From positions 1 through 64,000 of the forward strand of contig JAHDKT010000035.1 of the NCBI GenBank assembly GCA_018436725.1: a stretch of 64,000 nt of DNA, written 5' to 3'. Below the pieces are notes generated by a model. That model did no database searches and was not told the DNA's origin. It saw nothing but the letters and a program-made list of their open reading frames with translations. Made by a program: the position numbers and the translations under genes. The stretch comes from Synergistaceae bacterium (GTDB lineage Bacteria; Synergistota; Synergistia; Synergistales; Aminobacteriaceae). Every line of letters begins with the position of its first letter. The stretch's first letter is position 1. This document shows, in pieces, positions 1 through 7,930 of the stretch.

Positions 1-1
1 A

Positions 2-280
2 GAACCCGCCGCGACTGAGGAGCCGAAGGCCGAGAAACCTGCCGTCGAGGAAGTGAAGGAAGAGGCTGCAACCGAGGCCCCCGCCGCGACTGAGGAGCCG
101 AAGGCCGAGGAACCGGCGGTCGAAGAAGTGAAGGAAGAGGCGAAGACCGAAGAACCCGCCGCGGCTGAAGAGCCGAAGGCCGAGGGACCGGCGGTCGAAG
201 AAGTGAAGGAAGAGGCTGTAACCGAGGCCCCCGCCGCGACTGAAGAGCCGAAGGCCGAGGAATCTGTCGTTGAAAAAACG
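2..280 (+). repeat. 75-bp tandem coding repeats
   Basis: About three and a half direct repeats of a 75-base unit, starting near positions 2, 74, 149 and 224, encode the 25-residue Glu/Ala/Pro/Lys unit. The copies differ mostly by single-base changes, so the array could expand or contract by slippage or recombination. Confidence 0.7.
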
Positions 281-688
281 GAAGAAGCAGTGACCGAAGT
301 AGTCGGCGACCAGGCCGCGAAGGCGGAAGAGGCTGCGCAGGAAGTTGCCTCAGAAGTTGTCGAGGCGGTGAAAGAAAAGGTTGAAGAGGTAAAAGAAGCC
401 GTTTCCGAGGAACCCGCAGTCGAAGAGGTGAAGGAAGAGGCGGCGACTGAGGAGCCTGCTGTGGTTGAGGAGCCGAAGGCCGAGGCGCCAGCAGCCGAAG
501 AGGTGAAAACTGAGGCAGTAGCAGAAACTCCTGCCGCAGTCGAAGAGCCGAAGGCCGATGAGCCGGAAACAACGGCTGAAGCGCTTCCTGAAGCGCCCTC
601 TCCTCAGAATCCGGCGCCGACATCCGCACCGGGAGAAACGCTGACTGAAAGGCCCTCTGCTGGATCCACCGCCGCGCCGTGCGATTAA
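2..688 (+). CDS. Ala/Glu/Pro-rich repeat protein, C-terminal part
   Basis: The reading frame is open from the left edge, so this is the 3' end of a longer gene whose start lies outside the window. It encodes about 228 residues made almost entirely of Glu, Ala, Pro, Val and Lys. Three near-identical 25-residue units (core EEPKAEEPAVEEVKEEA) fill residues 1-75, followed by a helical Glu/Ala/Val stretch and more degenerate copies. The last 40 residues are Pro/Ser/Thr-rich and end in Cys-Asp. I do not recognise a catalytic domain; such tails are usually extended, highly acidic linkers. The function of the missing N-terminal part cannot be judged. A hairpin terminator follows. Confidence 0.7.
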   Translation, partial: EPAATEEPKAEKPAVEEVKEEAATEAPAATEEPKAEEPAVEEVKEEAKTEEPAAAEEPKAEGPAVEEVKEEAVTEAPAATEEPKAEESVVEKTEEAVTEVVGDQAAKAEEAAQEVASEVVEAVKEKVEEVKEAVSEEPAVEEVKEEAATEEPAVVEEPKAEAPAAEEVKTEAVAETPAAVEEPKADEPETTAEALPEAPSPQNPAPTSAPGETLTERPSAGSTAAPCD

Positions 689-748
689 GCCGGAAGAGGC
701 CTATTCGTCATCGCACTTCCCGAATATACTGACAGAAAGCCTCAATCG

Positions 749-782
749 AAGAGCCTCCGCATTTCCTGCGGGGGCTCTTTGC
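749..782 (+). terminator. Hairpin terminator after the repeat protein
   Basis: AGAGCCTCCGCA pairs with TGCGGGGGCTCT (one G-T and one mismatch-like position) around a short loop, followed by TTT. It separates the repeat-protein gene from the next promoter. Confidence 0.6.
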
Positions 783-802
783 ATACGCAAAAAATAAAAT
801 AG

Positions 803-831
803 TTGCAAAGTTCGGGTGAAACATGTAGACT
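803..831 (+). promoter_or_regulatory. Sigma-70 type promoter of the oxidoreductase operon
   Basis: TTGCAA (803-808), a 17-base spacer and TAGACT (826-831) sit 70 bases before the oxidoreductase start, directly downstream of the preceding terminator. This is a sequence match only. Confidence 0.5.
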
Positions 832-901
832 GAGCATGTTTATTGAACTCTTCATCAAATGAGTTCGCTATATCGGGTACCGATTTTCAGGAGGTGGAGC
901 A

Positions 902-2758
902 ATGTACGGGTATTGGGGGAAACTGCTTCGGGTCGACCTGACACATCGGACGCACAGAATCGAGGATATTCCGGAAGAAGTCTTCGATCTGCTGCTGGGC
1001 GGCTCCGGTCTTGGGGCCAAGATTCTGCTGGAGGAAACTCCCGCCAACGTGGATCCTCTTTCTCCGGAGAATAAACTGATCTTCTCCGTCGGTCCGTTCC
1101 AGGGTGTGAACTTTCCGGGGAACGGCAAGTGGAGCGTGATTACCAAGGGGCCTCTTACCGGAACGTATCTTGAGTCGGCCGGTACAGGCCATTGGGCGCC
1201 GTATTTCAAAAAGTGCGGCTATGATGCCGTGGTCTTCGAAGGAAAGGCGAGCAGCCCCGTCTACGTCGTCCTTCGAGACGACTCCGTCGAGTTCCGCGAC
1301 GCGTCCTTTATCTGGGGGAAGGACACTGTCGAGACGGGCGAGCTGATCAAGGAAGATCTGGGAGACAAACGCATCAACGCGCTCAATATCGGCCCTGCCG
1401 GTGAGATATGCAACCCCATCGCCTGCGTCACCTGCGACGGGCACAGCTTCGCCGGCAGAGGCGGAGCAGGCGCCGTCATGGGTTCGAAGAACCTGAAGGC
1501 GGTCGCCGCATGGGGAACGAAAGAGGTTCCCGTCTTCGACAAGGAGAAGGCCTCGGAGTACTCGAAGGAGATCTTCAAGCTGCTTCACGAGCAGGGGGAA
1601 GGCTTCCGGAAGCACGGAACTCCAGTAGTCATGGTACCGCTGGAGGAGATAGGCGACGTTCCCATAAAGTACTGGCGCGGCGATGAAAACAAGCACGGAG
1701 CGTACCTGATGGGGGCGCCGCGCTATACGGAGTACCTGAACGTGAAGCCGTTGCCGTGCATCAACTGCCCGGTGGGCTGCCACCGGCATATTCATTTCGA
1801 GTTTCCGGACGGCGCCGTACTCGACGGCAACGGTCCGGAGTACGAGACCATCGGCATGATGGGAACGAACCTCCTCATGGAGGATTTGAGCGCCGTTGCC
1901 GTAGCCAACGATATAGCGAACCGTATGGGGATCGACACCGTCTCCTGCGGCGCATGGATCGGTTTCCTCATGGAATGCTGGGAGTACGGCTGGATCACGC
2001 CGAAGGAGACCGACGGACTCACGATCAAGTGGGGCGATCCCGAGGTCCTCGTCGAGCTGACGCAGCAGATAGCGTCCATGACCGGAGTCGGCGAATGGTT
2101 CAGCGGCGGTGTGCGCGGAGCGGCGAAGAAGATCGGCAAGGAAGCGGAGAAGATCACCGTCGAGGTCAAGAACCTGGACTACCCCGCCCATGATCCGCGA
2201 GCGGTCTATGGTCTCGGCGTGAACTACGCAGTGGGAACGAGAGGCGCCTGTCACGAGCGCGGACACCCTCAGGCGAGCGCGCTGGGGCTCTTCTTCCCCG
2301 AGCTGGGGCAGGATGCTCCCTACGACCGTCAGGATCCGAAGTTCGCCGCGAAAACGGCCGTTCTTCATCAGGACGTGAGCATGCTGCACAACTGTATGAC
2401 GCTCTGCAAGTTCATGATGGGCGGCGCAGGACTTACGCTCACGGAGATGAACACGGCGTTCAAGTATCTCACCGGAAAGGACGTGCCGGTTCCCGAGTTC
2501 GTCAAGTACGGCGAACGAGCCTGGCAGCTTCAGCGCCTTATCAACGTGCGCGACGGAATGTGCAGGAAGGACGATACCCTTCCCCTGAAGATGACCGTTC
2601 CGGCGATGATCGGGCCGAGGGCTGGAAAGACGCCGACGCCGCACGAAGAGATACTCGACGACTACTATTCGCTGCGTGGTTGGGACAAGAGCGGTATCCC
2701 GACGAAAGAGCGCCTCGAGGAACTCGGGCTCGGCGCATACGTGAAGTATCTTGCCTGA
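902..2758 (+). CDS. Aldehyde:ferredoxin oxidoreductase family tungstoenzyme
   Basis: The product has 618 residues, typical for the AOR family, which oxidises aldehydes to acids with ferredoxin as acceptor using a tungsten-bispyranopterin cofactor and one [4Fe-4S] cluster. The N-terminal half carries the family start YGYWGKLLRVDL and the cofactor-binding segment with RGGAGAVMGSKNLKA. The cluster motif is C286-x2-C289-x3-C293, and the distal fourth ligand is C498 or C502, positions close to those of the Pyrococcus enzyme. No signal peptide is present, so it is cytoplasmic. The start has a clear GGAGG site. It is followed at 26 bases by a FIST protein and then by a sulfur carrier that probably serves pterin cofactor synthesis. 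The substrate is not deducible. Confidence 0.93.
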   Translation: MYGYWGKLLRVDLTHRTHRIEDIPEEVFDLLLGGSGLGAKILLEETPANVDPLSPENKLIFSVGPFQGVNFPGNGKWSVITKGPLTGTYLESAGTGHWAPYFKKCGYDAVVFEGKASSPVYVVLRDDSVEFRDASFIWGKDTVETGELIKEDLGDKRINALNIGPAGEICNPIACVTCDGHSFAGRGGAGAVMGSKNLKAVAAWGTKEVPVFDKEKASEYSKEIFKLLHEQGEGFRKHGTPVVMVPLEEIGDVPIKYWRGDENKHGAYLMGAPRYTEYLNVKPLPCINCPVGCHRHIHFEFPDGAVLDGNGPEYETIGMMGTNLLMEDLSAVAVANDIANRMGIDTVSCGAWIGFLMECWEYGWITPKETDGLTIKWGDPEVLVELTQQIASMTGVGEWFSGGVRGAAKKIGKEAEKITVEVKNLDYPAHDPRAVYGLGVNYAVGTRGACHERGHPQASALGLFFPELGQDAPYDRQDPKFAAKTAVLHQDVSMLHNCMTLCKFMMGGAGLTLTEMNTAFKYLTGKDVPVPEFVKYGERAWQLQRLINVRDGMCRKDDTLPLKMTVPAMIGPRAGKTPTPHEEILDDYYSLRGWDKSGIPTKERLEELGLGAYVKYLA

Positions 2759-2784
2759 GGACGGATAGGGGAGGGGCGAAAAAG

Positions 2785-3942
2785 ATGATGCGGGCAAAGG
2801 TTGGATGGAGTACGGCCGGCTGCGCGCTCAGCGCCGGGAAAGAGGCCGCGGAGGCCGCGAAGGTCGAGGGAGCGCAGGTCGCTCTGCTTTTCGGTAGCGT
2901 CGACTACGATGCGGAAGAACTCCTGAAAGGGGTCCGGGGGACGCTTGGGGGTGTGCCCGTCATAGGGTGCTCATCCTACACGGGGGTGCTCGTTCCGGGA
3001 GGGTTCATCACCGGGCCCGAAGGGTACTGCGCGCTGATGACCCTTTCAGACGAGGATATGATCGTCTCCGTGGGAACGGCCGAGAGGGAGTGCTGTGCGG
3101 TATCGGCAGGCGAACAGGCCGCTCTTGCCGCTCTGGAAGCAGCCGGCATGGATACGGCGCCCGAATTCTTCTACATGGTGGCGCCTCCGGGCGAGGAGGA
3201 ATTCTACCTCGAAGGAATTCAGTCCATCATCGGGAGAGTTCCATTCTTCGGGGGGAGCGCGGCCGACAACGATCTGTCCGGAAAGTGGCTTGTCTACGGA
3301 AACGGCGTGGTCAAGAACGGCGTCGCCGTGGCATTCTTCTGGAACAAGGCGTTCGGCAACAAGTACACGGGCGCCTATAGAGGAACGGGCAAGCGCGGCA
3401 TCATTACGAAGGTGGAGAACAACCGCGTGCTCAAGGAGATCGACGGCAAGCCGGCTCTCGACGTGCTCGCCGGGTGGTTGGGGAGCACCCCGGCCGAACT
3501 GCAGGGGTTCAACCTTCTGGGGGCTACGATACACCACCCCATCGGTATCACCGATTTCGCCGGAGGGCATGTTTGGATACGCCACCCGATGGCGGGCAAC
3601 CCGGACGGCAGCGCGAACATCGGCAACAACCTCGCCGAGGGAGTGGCGATAGAACTAATGGAAGCGACAACCGACGAACTCGTGGCCTCCGTGGAGAGTA
3701 CGGCGAAATCCGCCGTGGAAATGCTTGGAGAAGAGGGGCTGGGCGCGCTCGTGGCCGTGCACTGCGGCGGACGGCGCGGAGGCATAGGCGACCGGATGGA
3801 CGAGACCGTGGCGGCGATGAAAAACGCCGTCGGCGAGACTCCGTTCATAGGCGTCTTCACATTCGGCGAATACGGTTATGAAGGAGATTCGGCCAACGGT
3901 TGCGGCGGTCTCATGCTCTCCTTCATGGCGCTGGGGAAGTAG
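2785..3942 (+). CDS. FIST-domain protein (FIST_N and FIST_C)
   Basis: The protein has 385 residues, without signal peptide or membrane segments. The N-terminal half (AQVALLFGSVDYD, then PVIGCSSYTGVL) and the C-terminal half (PFIGVFTFGEYGYEG) match the FIST arrangement, a predicted small-ligand sensing module normally linked to signalling proteins. Here it stands alone between an oxidoreductase and a MoaD-like carrier. The frame is open upstream, but ATG 2785 has GAGGGG eight bases before it and begins right where the family alignment starts. A role in sensing the substrate or product of the oxidoreductase is my inference. Confidence 0.85.
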   Translation: MMRAKVGWSTAGCALSAGKEAAEAAKVEGAQVALLFGSVDYDAEELLKGVRGTLGGVPVIGCSSYTGVLVPGGFITGPEGYCALMTLSDEDMIVSVGTAERECCAVSAGEQAALAALEAAGMDTAPEFFYMVAPPGEEEFYLEGIQSIIGRVPFFGGSAADNDLSGKWLVYGNGVVKNGVAVAFFWNKAFGNKYTGAYRGTGKRGIITKVENNRVLKEIDGKPALDVLAGWLGSTPAELQGFNLLGATIHHPIGITDFAGGHVWIRHPMAGNPDGSANIGNNLAEGVAIELMEATTDELVASVESTAKSAVEMLGEEGLGALVAVHCGGRRGGIGDRMDETVAAMKNAVGETPFIGVFTFGEYGYEGDSANGCGGLMLSFMALGK

Positions 3943-3944
3943 CC

Positions 3945-4169
3945 GTGTCCGCCCGGCTGCACCTCCTCGGCATCTTCAAAAAGTATCAGCCCTCCGATCC
4001 CTGGGAGGTCCGGCCGGGCGAAAAATCGGTGGAGCTGCTGCTCGAAGAGGCGGGAATGGACTCGCATGCGGGGTATGTCCTTCTCGTGAACGGTTCGCGG
4101 AAGAAGAAGGAGTATGTGCCTCAAGAGGGCGACGAGATAAAAATCATGCCGCTCGTCGCCGGAGGATGA
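3945..4169 (+). CDS. MoaD/ThiS-like ubiquitin-fold sulfur carrier
   Basis: This 74-residue protein starts at GTG 3945, two bases after the FIST gene stop; its ribosome site (GGGGAAG) lies inside that gene, so translation is probably coupled. It shows the small beta-grasp pattern: an N-terminal beta strand (ARLHLLGIF), the helix VELLLEEAGM, NGSRKK, EGDEIKIMPLVAGG, and a C-terminal Gly-Gly. The terminal di-glycine is the site where MoaD/ThiS-type carriers are thiocarboxylated. Next to a tungsten-pterin enzyme it most likely donates sulfur for the pterin dithiolene. A ThiS-like role is possible but less likely in this context. Confidence 0.85.
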   Translation: MSARLHLLGIFKKYQPSDPWEVRPGEKSVELLLEEAGMDSHAGYVLLVNGSRKKKEYVPQEGDEIKIMPLVAGG

Positions 4170-4205
4170 TGGACAAGCCTGTCGGCGTTATGATAGAATT
4201 GCGAC

Positions 4206-4556
4206 ATGGTACATGATGCGGAGTATCCGAAGGAATCCATCCTTATTGTGGGAAATTCGCAGACGACGGGCTTCAACCCTATAAACCAGCAGTTCGGCGC
4301 CTTCTTTATCACCTTCATCCTGTTGAGGGAGACCGAGGAGATTCTTGATTGTGCGGTCTCCGTAACTTTGGAGACTACAGGAAGGTTCATCAGGGGGCTG
4401 TTCGTCGGTCGTCGGCTTGTACACGACGAGAGTCTCGTTTTGGCGGATGTGCATAACAGGTATTTCGGTTCGTCCCAGAAGGCGATCGTCGCCGCGTACA
4501 GGGACGCGATCAAAAAGTACAAGGAAGTAACCGCTCCGAAGAAGACGGTTAAATAA
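4206..4556 (+). CDS. DUF3870-like protein
   Basis: The product has 116 residues and begins MVHDAEYPKESILIVGNSQ. The pattern ILIVGNSQTTG, followed by a hydrophobic strand-helix region (FGAFFITFIL) and a C-terminal helix (KAIVAAYRDAIKKYK), resembles the small uncharacterised DUF3870 family as I remember it. There is no signal peptide. It follows the sulfur-carrier gene by 36 bases and is probably part of the same transcript. No ribosome site precedes the ATG. A TATGAT element lies only ten bases upstream, so a leaderless transcript is conceivable. A strong terminator follows. Confidence 0.7.
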   Translation: MVHDAEYPKESILIVGNSQTTGFNPINQQFGAFFITFILLRETEEILDCAVSVTLETTGRFIRGLFVGRRLVHDESLVLADVHNRYFGSSQKAIVAAYRDAIKKYKEVTAPKKTVK

Positions 4557-4611
4557 CGAGCTGCTTCGTCCTTGGCTCCGCGAGAATTCGCCTCGCGGAC
4601 ATCAGGGGATG

Positions 4612-4662
4612 AAATCCAGCGGTCACCGACGTTGAAGACGTCGGCGGCTGCTGGATTTTTTT
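4612..4662 (+). terminator. Rho-independent terminator of the oxidoreductase operon
   Basis: AAATCCAGC pairs with GCTGGATTT, enclosing a second perfect stem CCGACGT/ACGTCGG, and runs into seven T residues. A smaller hairpin (CCGCGAG/CTCGCGG, about 4578-4598) precedes it. Confidence 0.85.
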
Positions 4663-4720
4663 ATATATAAGGGGCGCTGCCCCGCACCATCATCATCTTA
4701 TTTTCAGGAGGGGTTGTACA

Positions 4721-5917
4721 GTGATAACAAACGGTTTTACCTATGTCGCGTTCCTTTTCTGTTTTGCAGGGGTAGTGGCCAGTCTGGAGATGAAGTACAA
4801 GGACACCACGTTCTTCAAGCATGTCCCCACGCCGGTCGTTCTGTACGTCATGTGCATGATATTCGCCACGTTCGATCTGTGGGAGAAGACCGACAGCGTC
4901 AACGCGGCGTACCGGGTGGTGCGCGGAAACCTGATTCCCGCGATGATCTTCGTCATGCTGCTTCGCTGCGACATCCGGAAGATCCTCAAGCTCGGCCCCC
5001 GCATGCTCATCGGCTTCTTCTCGGCGACGATCACGATCATGATCGGCTTCGTCGTGATGTTCGCCCTGATGAAGAACGGCTTCCCTCCCGAGTCGTGGAA
5101 GACGTGGGGAGCGCTTGCCGGAAGCTGGATCGGCGGCACGGCCAACATGGTGGCCATCCAGGGGGCGCTCGGCATCAGCGACTCCGCCATGGGGTACACG
5201 CTGCTCGTGGATAACGTGAACTACTCGATCTGGGTCATTCTGCTTCTCGCCACCGTGCCGTATGCGAAGTTCTTCAACAAGTGGACGAAGACCGACACCT
5301 CCACCATCGATTCCGTGGGGCTCATGCTCTCCGAGGTGAAGGAAAACGCGAGGACGAAGATGGAGACGGCCGACCTCGCACTGCTGATCGGCGCCGGTCT
5401 CGTGGTGTCCGCACTTTCCGCCTGGCTTGCTTCCTTTATCTCTCCCATGCTCATGGAGGTCTTCGGCAAGAGCGATTTCCTCTCGGTGAGCACCGTCACC
5501 ATCATCCTTGCGACCATCTTCGGCATCCTCTGCGCCATGACGCCGATGAACAGCATTCCGGGATCTTCTCCCGTGTCCATGACCATGCTCTACATCATCA
5601 TCTGCCTCATCGCCTCCAGGGCGTCCTTCAAGGAGCTGACCGACGCGCCGTACTACCTCGCCGCCGGTTTCGTCATCCTCGGCGTGCATGCGCTGCTCAT
5701 GGCGATCATCGCGAAGCTCTTCAAGATCGATCTCTTCACCTGCGCTGTGGCCAGTCTCGCCAATATCGGCGCGGTAGCGGCGGCGCCCATCATCGCCGCT
5801 GCGTACAAAGAGACGCTCGTGCCGATCGGCGTGCTGATGGCGCTCATGGGGTACGTGTGCGGCACCGCGGGCGGGCTCTTCGTCGCGAAAATCCTCTCCA
5901 TGATGGCGGGCGTATAG
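4721..5917 (+). CDS. DUF819 family integral membrane protein
   Basis: The 398-residue protein has about ten to twelve hydrophobic segments, including repeated GG/GT-rich segments (GSWIGGTANMVAIQGALG in the first half, SLANIGAVAAAPIIAAAY in the second), as in the DUF819 family of putative transporters. It starts at GTG 4721 with AGGAGGGG seven bases upstream. It ends one base before a dipeptide epimerase start, so the two are probably co-translated. A role in transport of a peptide or amino-acid derivative handled by that epimerase is inference from gene order; no substrate is visible. Confidence 0.85.
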   Translation: MITNGFTYVAFLFCFAGVVASLEMKYKDTTFFKHVPTPVVLYVMCMIFATFDLWEKTDSVNAAYRVVRGNLIPAMIFVMLLRCDIRKILKLGPRMLIGFFSATITIMIGFVVMFALMKNGFPPESWKTWGALAGSWIGGTANMVAIQGALGISDSAMGYTLLVDNVNYSIWVILLLATVPYAKFFNKWTKTDTSTIDSVGLMLSEVKENARTKMETADLALLIGAGLVVSALSAWLASFISPMLMEVFGKSDFLSVSTVTIILATIFGILCAMTPMNSIPGSSPVSMTMLYIIICLIASRASFKELTDAPYYLAAGFVILGVHALLMAIIAKLFKIDLFTCAVASLANIGAVAAAPIIAAAYKETLVPIGVLMALMGYVCGTAGGLFVAKILSMMAGV

Positions 5918-5918
5918 G

Positions 5919-7007
5919 ATGAAGATACGGAACATCCGTCTCGGCTTTCTCTCCGTACCGCTGAAGAAGCCGTTCAAGACGGCGCTTCGGACGGTCTCCG
6001 AGGTAACCACCAACGTCGTCGTGGTGGAGACCGAGGAGGGAGTCTGCGGGTACGGAGAGGCGCCTCCCACTGCGGTGATCACCGGCGATACCAACGGCGC
6101 CATCCGCGGCGCGGTAGAGGAGCGGCTTCGTCCGCTACTCCGCGGGCGGGAGACGGACGACCTGAACGGCTTGCTGGATACCGTGGATGCCGCTCTTGTC
6201 CACAATGCCTCCGCGAAAGCGGCCGTGGACATCGCGCTCCACGACCTCTGGGGGAAGACCCTGGGACAGCCCTTGTACGCGCTCCTTGGCGGTACGGCCA
6301 GGGCGGTGGAGACGGACTATACCATCAGCGTGAACGCGCCGGAGACGATGGTCGAAGATAGCCTGGAAGCGCTCGCCGACGGGTATTCCGCGCTCAAGAT
6401 CAAGGTCGGGACGGATTTTCATCTCGACATGAAGCGGCTTGAGGAGATCAGGGCGGCAGTGGGGAAGCACGTGCTGCTCAGGGTGGACGCGAATCAGGGC
6501 TGGACCCCGAAGGAGGCCATCCGCACCATTCGATTCTTCGAGGACAAGGGGCTCGATATCGAACTTGTGGAACAGCCGGTGAAGGCCCACGATTTCGAAG
6601 GGCTCAAGAAGGTCACCGACAACGTCGACACGCTGATACTCGCCGACGAATCCGTGTTTTCCGCCAGGGACGCGTTTACAGTGCTCTCGATGAGAGCCGC
6701 GGACCTGATCAACATCAAGCTGATGAAGACGGGGGGCATACGGAACGCTCTCGCAATCTGCTCGATGGCCCGAGCCTGCGGCGTGGAGTGCATGATCGGC
6801 GCGATGATGGAGACGAAGATCAGCGTGTCGGCGGCGTGCCACCTTGCTTCTGCGCTGCCCGTGATCACCAGGGCGGACCTTGATCCTCCCATCCTCTGCG
6901 CGTGCGATCCCGTCGAGGGGGGCGCGACGTACAGTGGTTCGACGATCGTCCCCTCCGGCGGAGCGGGGCTCGGCATCAAAAAAATCAACGGTTTGGTGTT
7001 GGAGTAG
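5919..7007 (+). CDS. Dipeptide epimerase (L-Ala-D/L-Glu epimerase type, enolase superfamily)
   Basis: The protein has 362 residues and the muconate-lactonizing fold. The N-terminal capping domain is followed by a barrel carrying the catalytic lysine pair in KIKVG, metal ligands in RVDANQGW, in ELVEQP and in LADES, then MKTGG and GAMMET. This combination is typical of dipeptide epimerases that interconvert L-Ala-D-Glu and L-Ala-L-Glu from peptidoglycan, although related members act on other dipeptides. Its ATG lies one base after the DUF819 stop, which suggests a joint uptake and salvage route. It ends in a terminator shared with the converging serine dehydratase genes. Confidence 0.88.
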   Translation: MKIRNIRLGFLSVPLKKPFKTALRTVSEVTTNVVVVETEEGVCGYGEAPPTAVITGDTNGAIRGAVEERLRPLLRGRETDDLNGLLDTVDAALVHNASAKAAVDIALHDLWGKTLGQPLYALLGGTARAVETDYTISVNAPETMVEDSLEALADGYSALKIKVGTDFHLDMKRLEEIRAAVGKHVLLRVDANQGWTPKEAIRTIRFFEDKGLDIELVEQPVKAHDFEGLKKVTDNVDTLILADESVFSARDAFTVLSMRAADLINIKLMKTGGIRNALAICSMARACGVECMIGAMMETKISVSAACHLASALPVITRADLDPPILCACDPVEGGATYSGSTIVPSGGAGLGIKKINGLVLE

Positions 7008-7025
7008 GTATTTCGAAGAAGAAGG

Positions 7026-7064
7026 CGGGGCGTACCGGGAGTGTCCGGAACGCCCCGCCTTCGC
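7026..7064. terminator. Bidirectional hairpin terminator
   Basis: GGCGGGGCGT and ACGCCCCGCC form a perfect stem around a GGGAGTGTCC loop, located between the converging epimerase and serine dehydratase genes. Confidence 0.75.
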
Positions 7065-7930
7065 TATTCCTTCTGCAGGAGTTTTGCGACAAGCTCCCGT
7101 GCGGTCGGCGTCACCGCGAGACCGCCTCCCGCAGTTTCGCGCAGCGATTCCGGGAGGGCGCGTCCGACCTGCCCCATCGCGTCGATGACCTCGTCCGGCG
7201 GGATGAGCGACCGAAGGCCCGCAAGCGCCATGTCCGCAGCCAGAGCGCCCAACGAGACGAGCAATCCGTTCCGCTTGATGCAGGGCGACTCGACGAGTCC
7301 GCCGACCGGATCGCAGACAAGGCCGAGTATCGATTTGTAGGAGAGGGCGACTGCATGTCCGACGGCGTCCGGAGTTCCGCCGCGCATCTGCACCAAGGCA
7401 GCGGCGCCCATCGCGGCGGCCGCGCCGCACTCCGCCTGGCAGCCGCCGGAAGCACCCGCGAGCGTCGCGCGCGCAGCAGTGACGGCGCCGACGGCTGCTG
7501 CGGCGAAAAGCCCGGAGAGGAGCGTTTCGTCGTCGCAGCCGAAATGTTCCCGGTAAGAGAAAAGCAGTCCCGGAAGGATGCCGCAGCTTCCGGCGGTCGG
7601 GGCGGCGACGATGCGCCCCATCGCCGCGTTGTACGTTGAGACGGCGATGGCGATGCGTGAGGCGGTGAGGACGAACGGGCTTGAAAACGATGACGCGTCC
7701 GCGCCGTACTCCTGAAGCAGATACGCCTCCTCCGGGACGAGAAGACCTCTCCAGGAACCGGAGAGCGCTTCTTCGACGGAGCGTTCCATGTCCTTCAGGC
7801 GTGAGCGCATTCCGTTCCGCAGAGTCTCGACGGAACTCCCCGATTCCGACGCTTCAATTTCGAGGGCGGCGCGGGCGAAGGAAGTTTCGGACGACGAGCA
7901 CAGGACGAGGATCTCCGAAATCGCTCTCAT
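7064..7930 (-). CDS. sdaAA: L-serine dehydratase, iron-sulfur dependent, alpha subunit
   Basis: This 288-residue subunit deaminates L-serine to pyruvate and ammonia using a [4Fe-4S] cluster. The motifs APTAGSCGILPG, GASGGCQAECGAA, LGLVCDPVGG and VESPCIKRN are those of the catalytic alpha domain. Cys164, Cys206 and Cys217 have 42- and 11-residue spacings, matching the three cluster ligands of characterised enzymes as I recall them. The real start is ATG 7930, which overlaps the beta-subunit stop as ATGA, so the two are co-translated. The open frame upstream of it is a shadow of the beta gene. The oxygen-labile cluster fits an anaerobe fermenting serine. Confidence 0.94.
   Translation of the reverse strand: MRAISEILVLCSSSETSFARAALEIEASESGSSVETLRNGMRSRLKDMERSVEEALSGSWRGLLVPEEAYLLQEYGADASSFSSPFVLTASRIAIAVSTYNAAMGRIVAAPTAGSCGILPGLLFSYREHFGCDDETLLSGLFAAAAVGAVTAARATLAGASGGCQAECGAAAAMGAAALVQMRGGTPDAVGHAVALSYKSILGLVCDPVGGLVESPCIKRNGLLVSLGALAADMALAGLRSLIPPDEVIDAMGQVGRALPESLRETAGGGLAVTPTARELVAKLLQKE

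Noticed and set aside
887..2797. A 636-residue minus-strand frame opposite the oxidoreductase gene
   Set aside because: It is an antisense shadow caused by high GC at third positions: no ribosome site, no family-like residues, and it lies over a clear AOR gene.
4661..6232. A 523-residue minus-strand frame rich in His, Asp and Arg
   Set aside because: Composition is typical of antisense translation of membrane-protein codons; it covers the DUF819 and epimerase genes.
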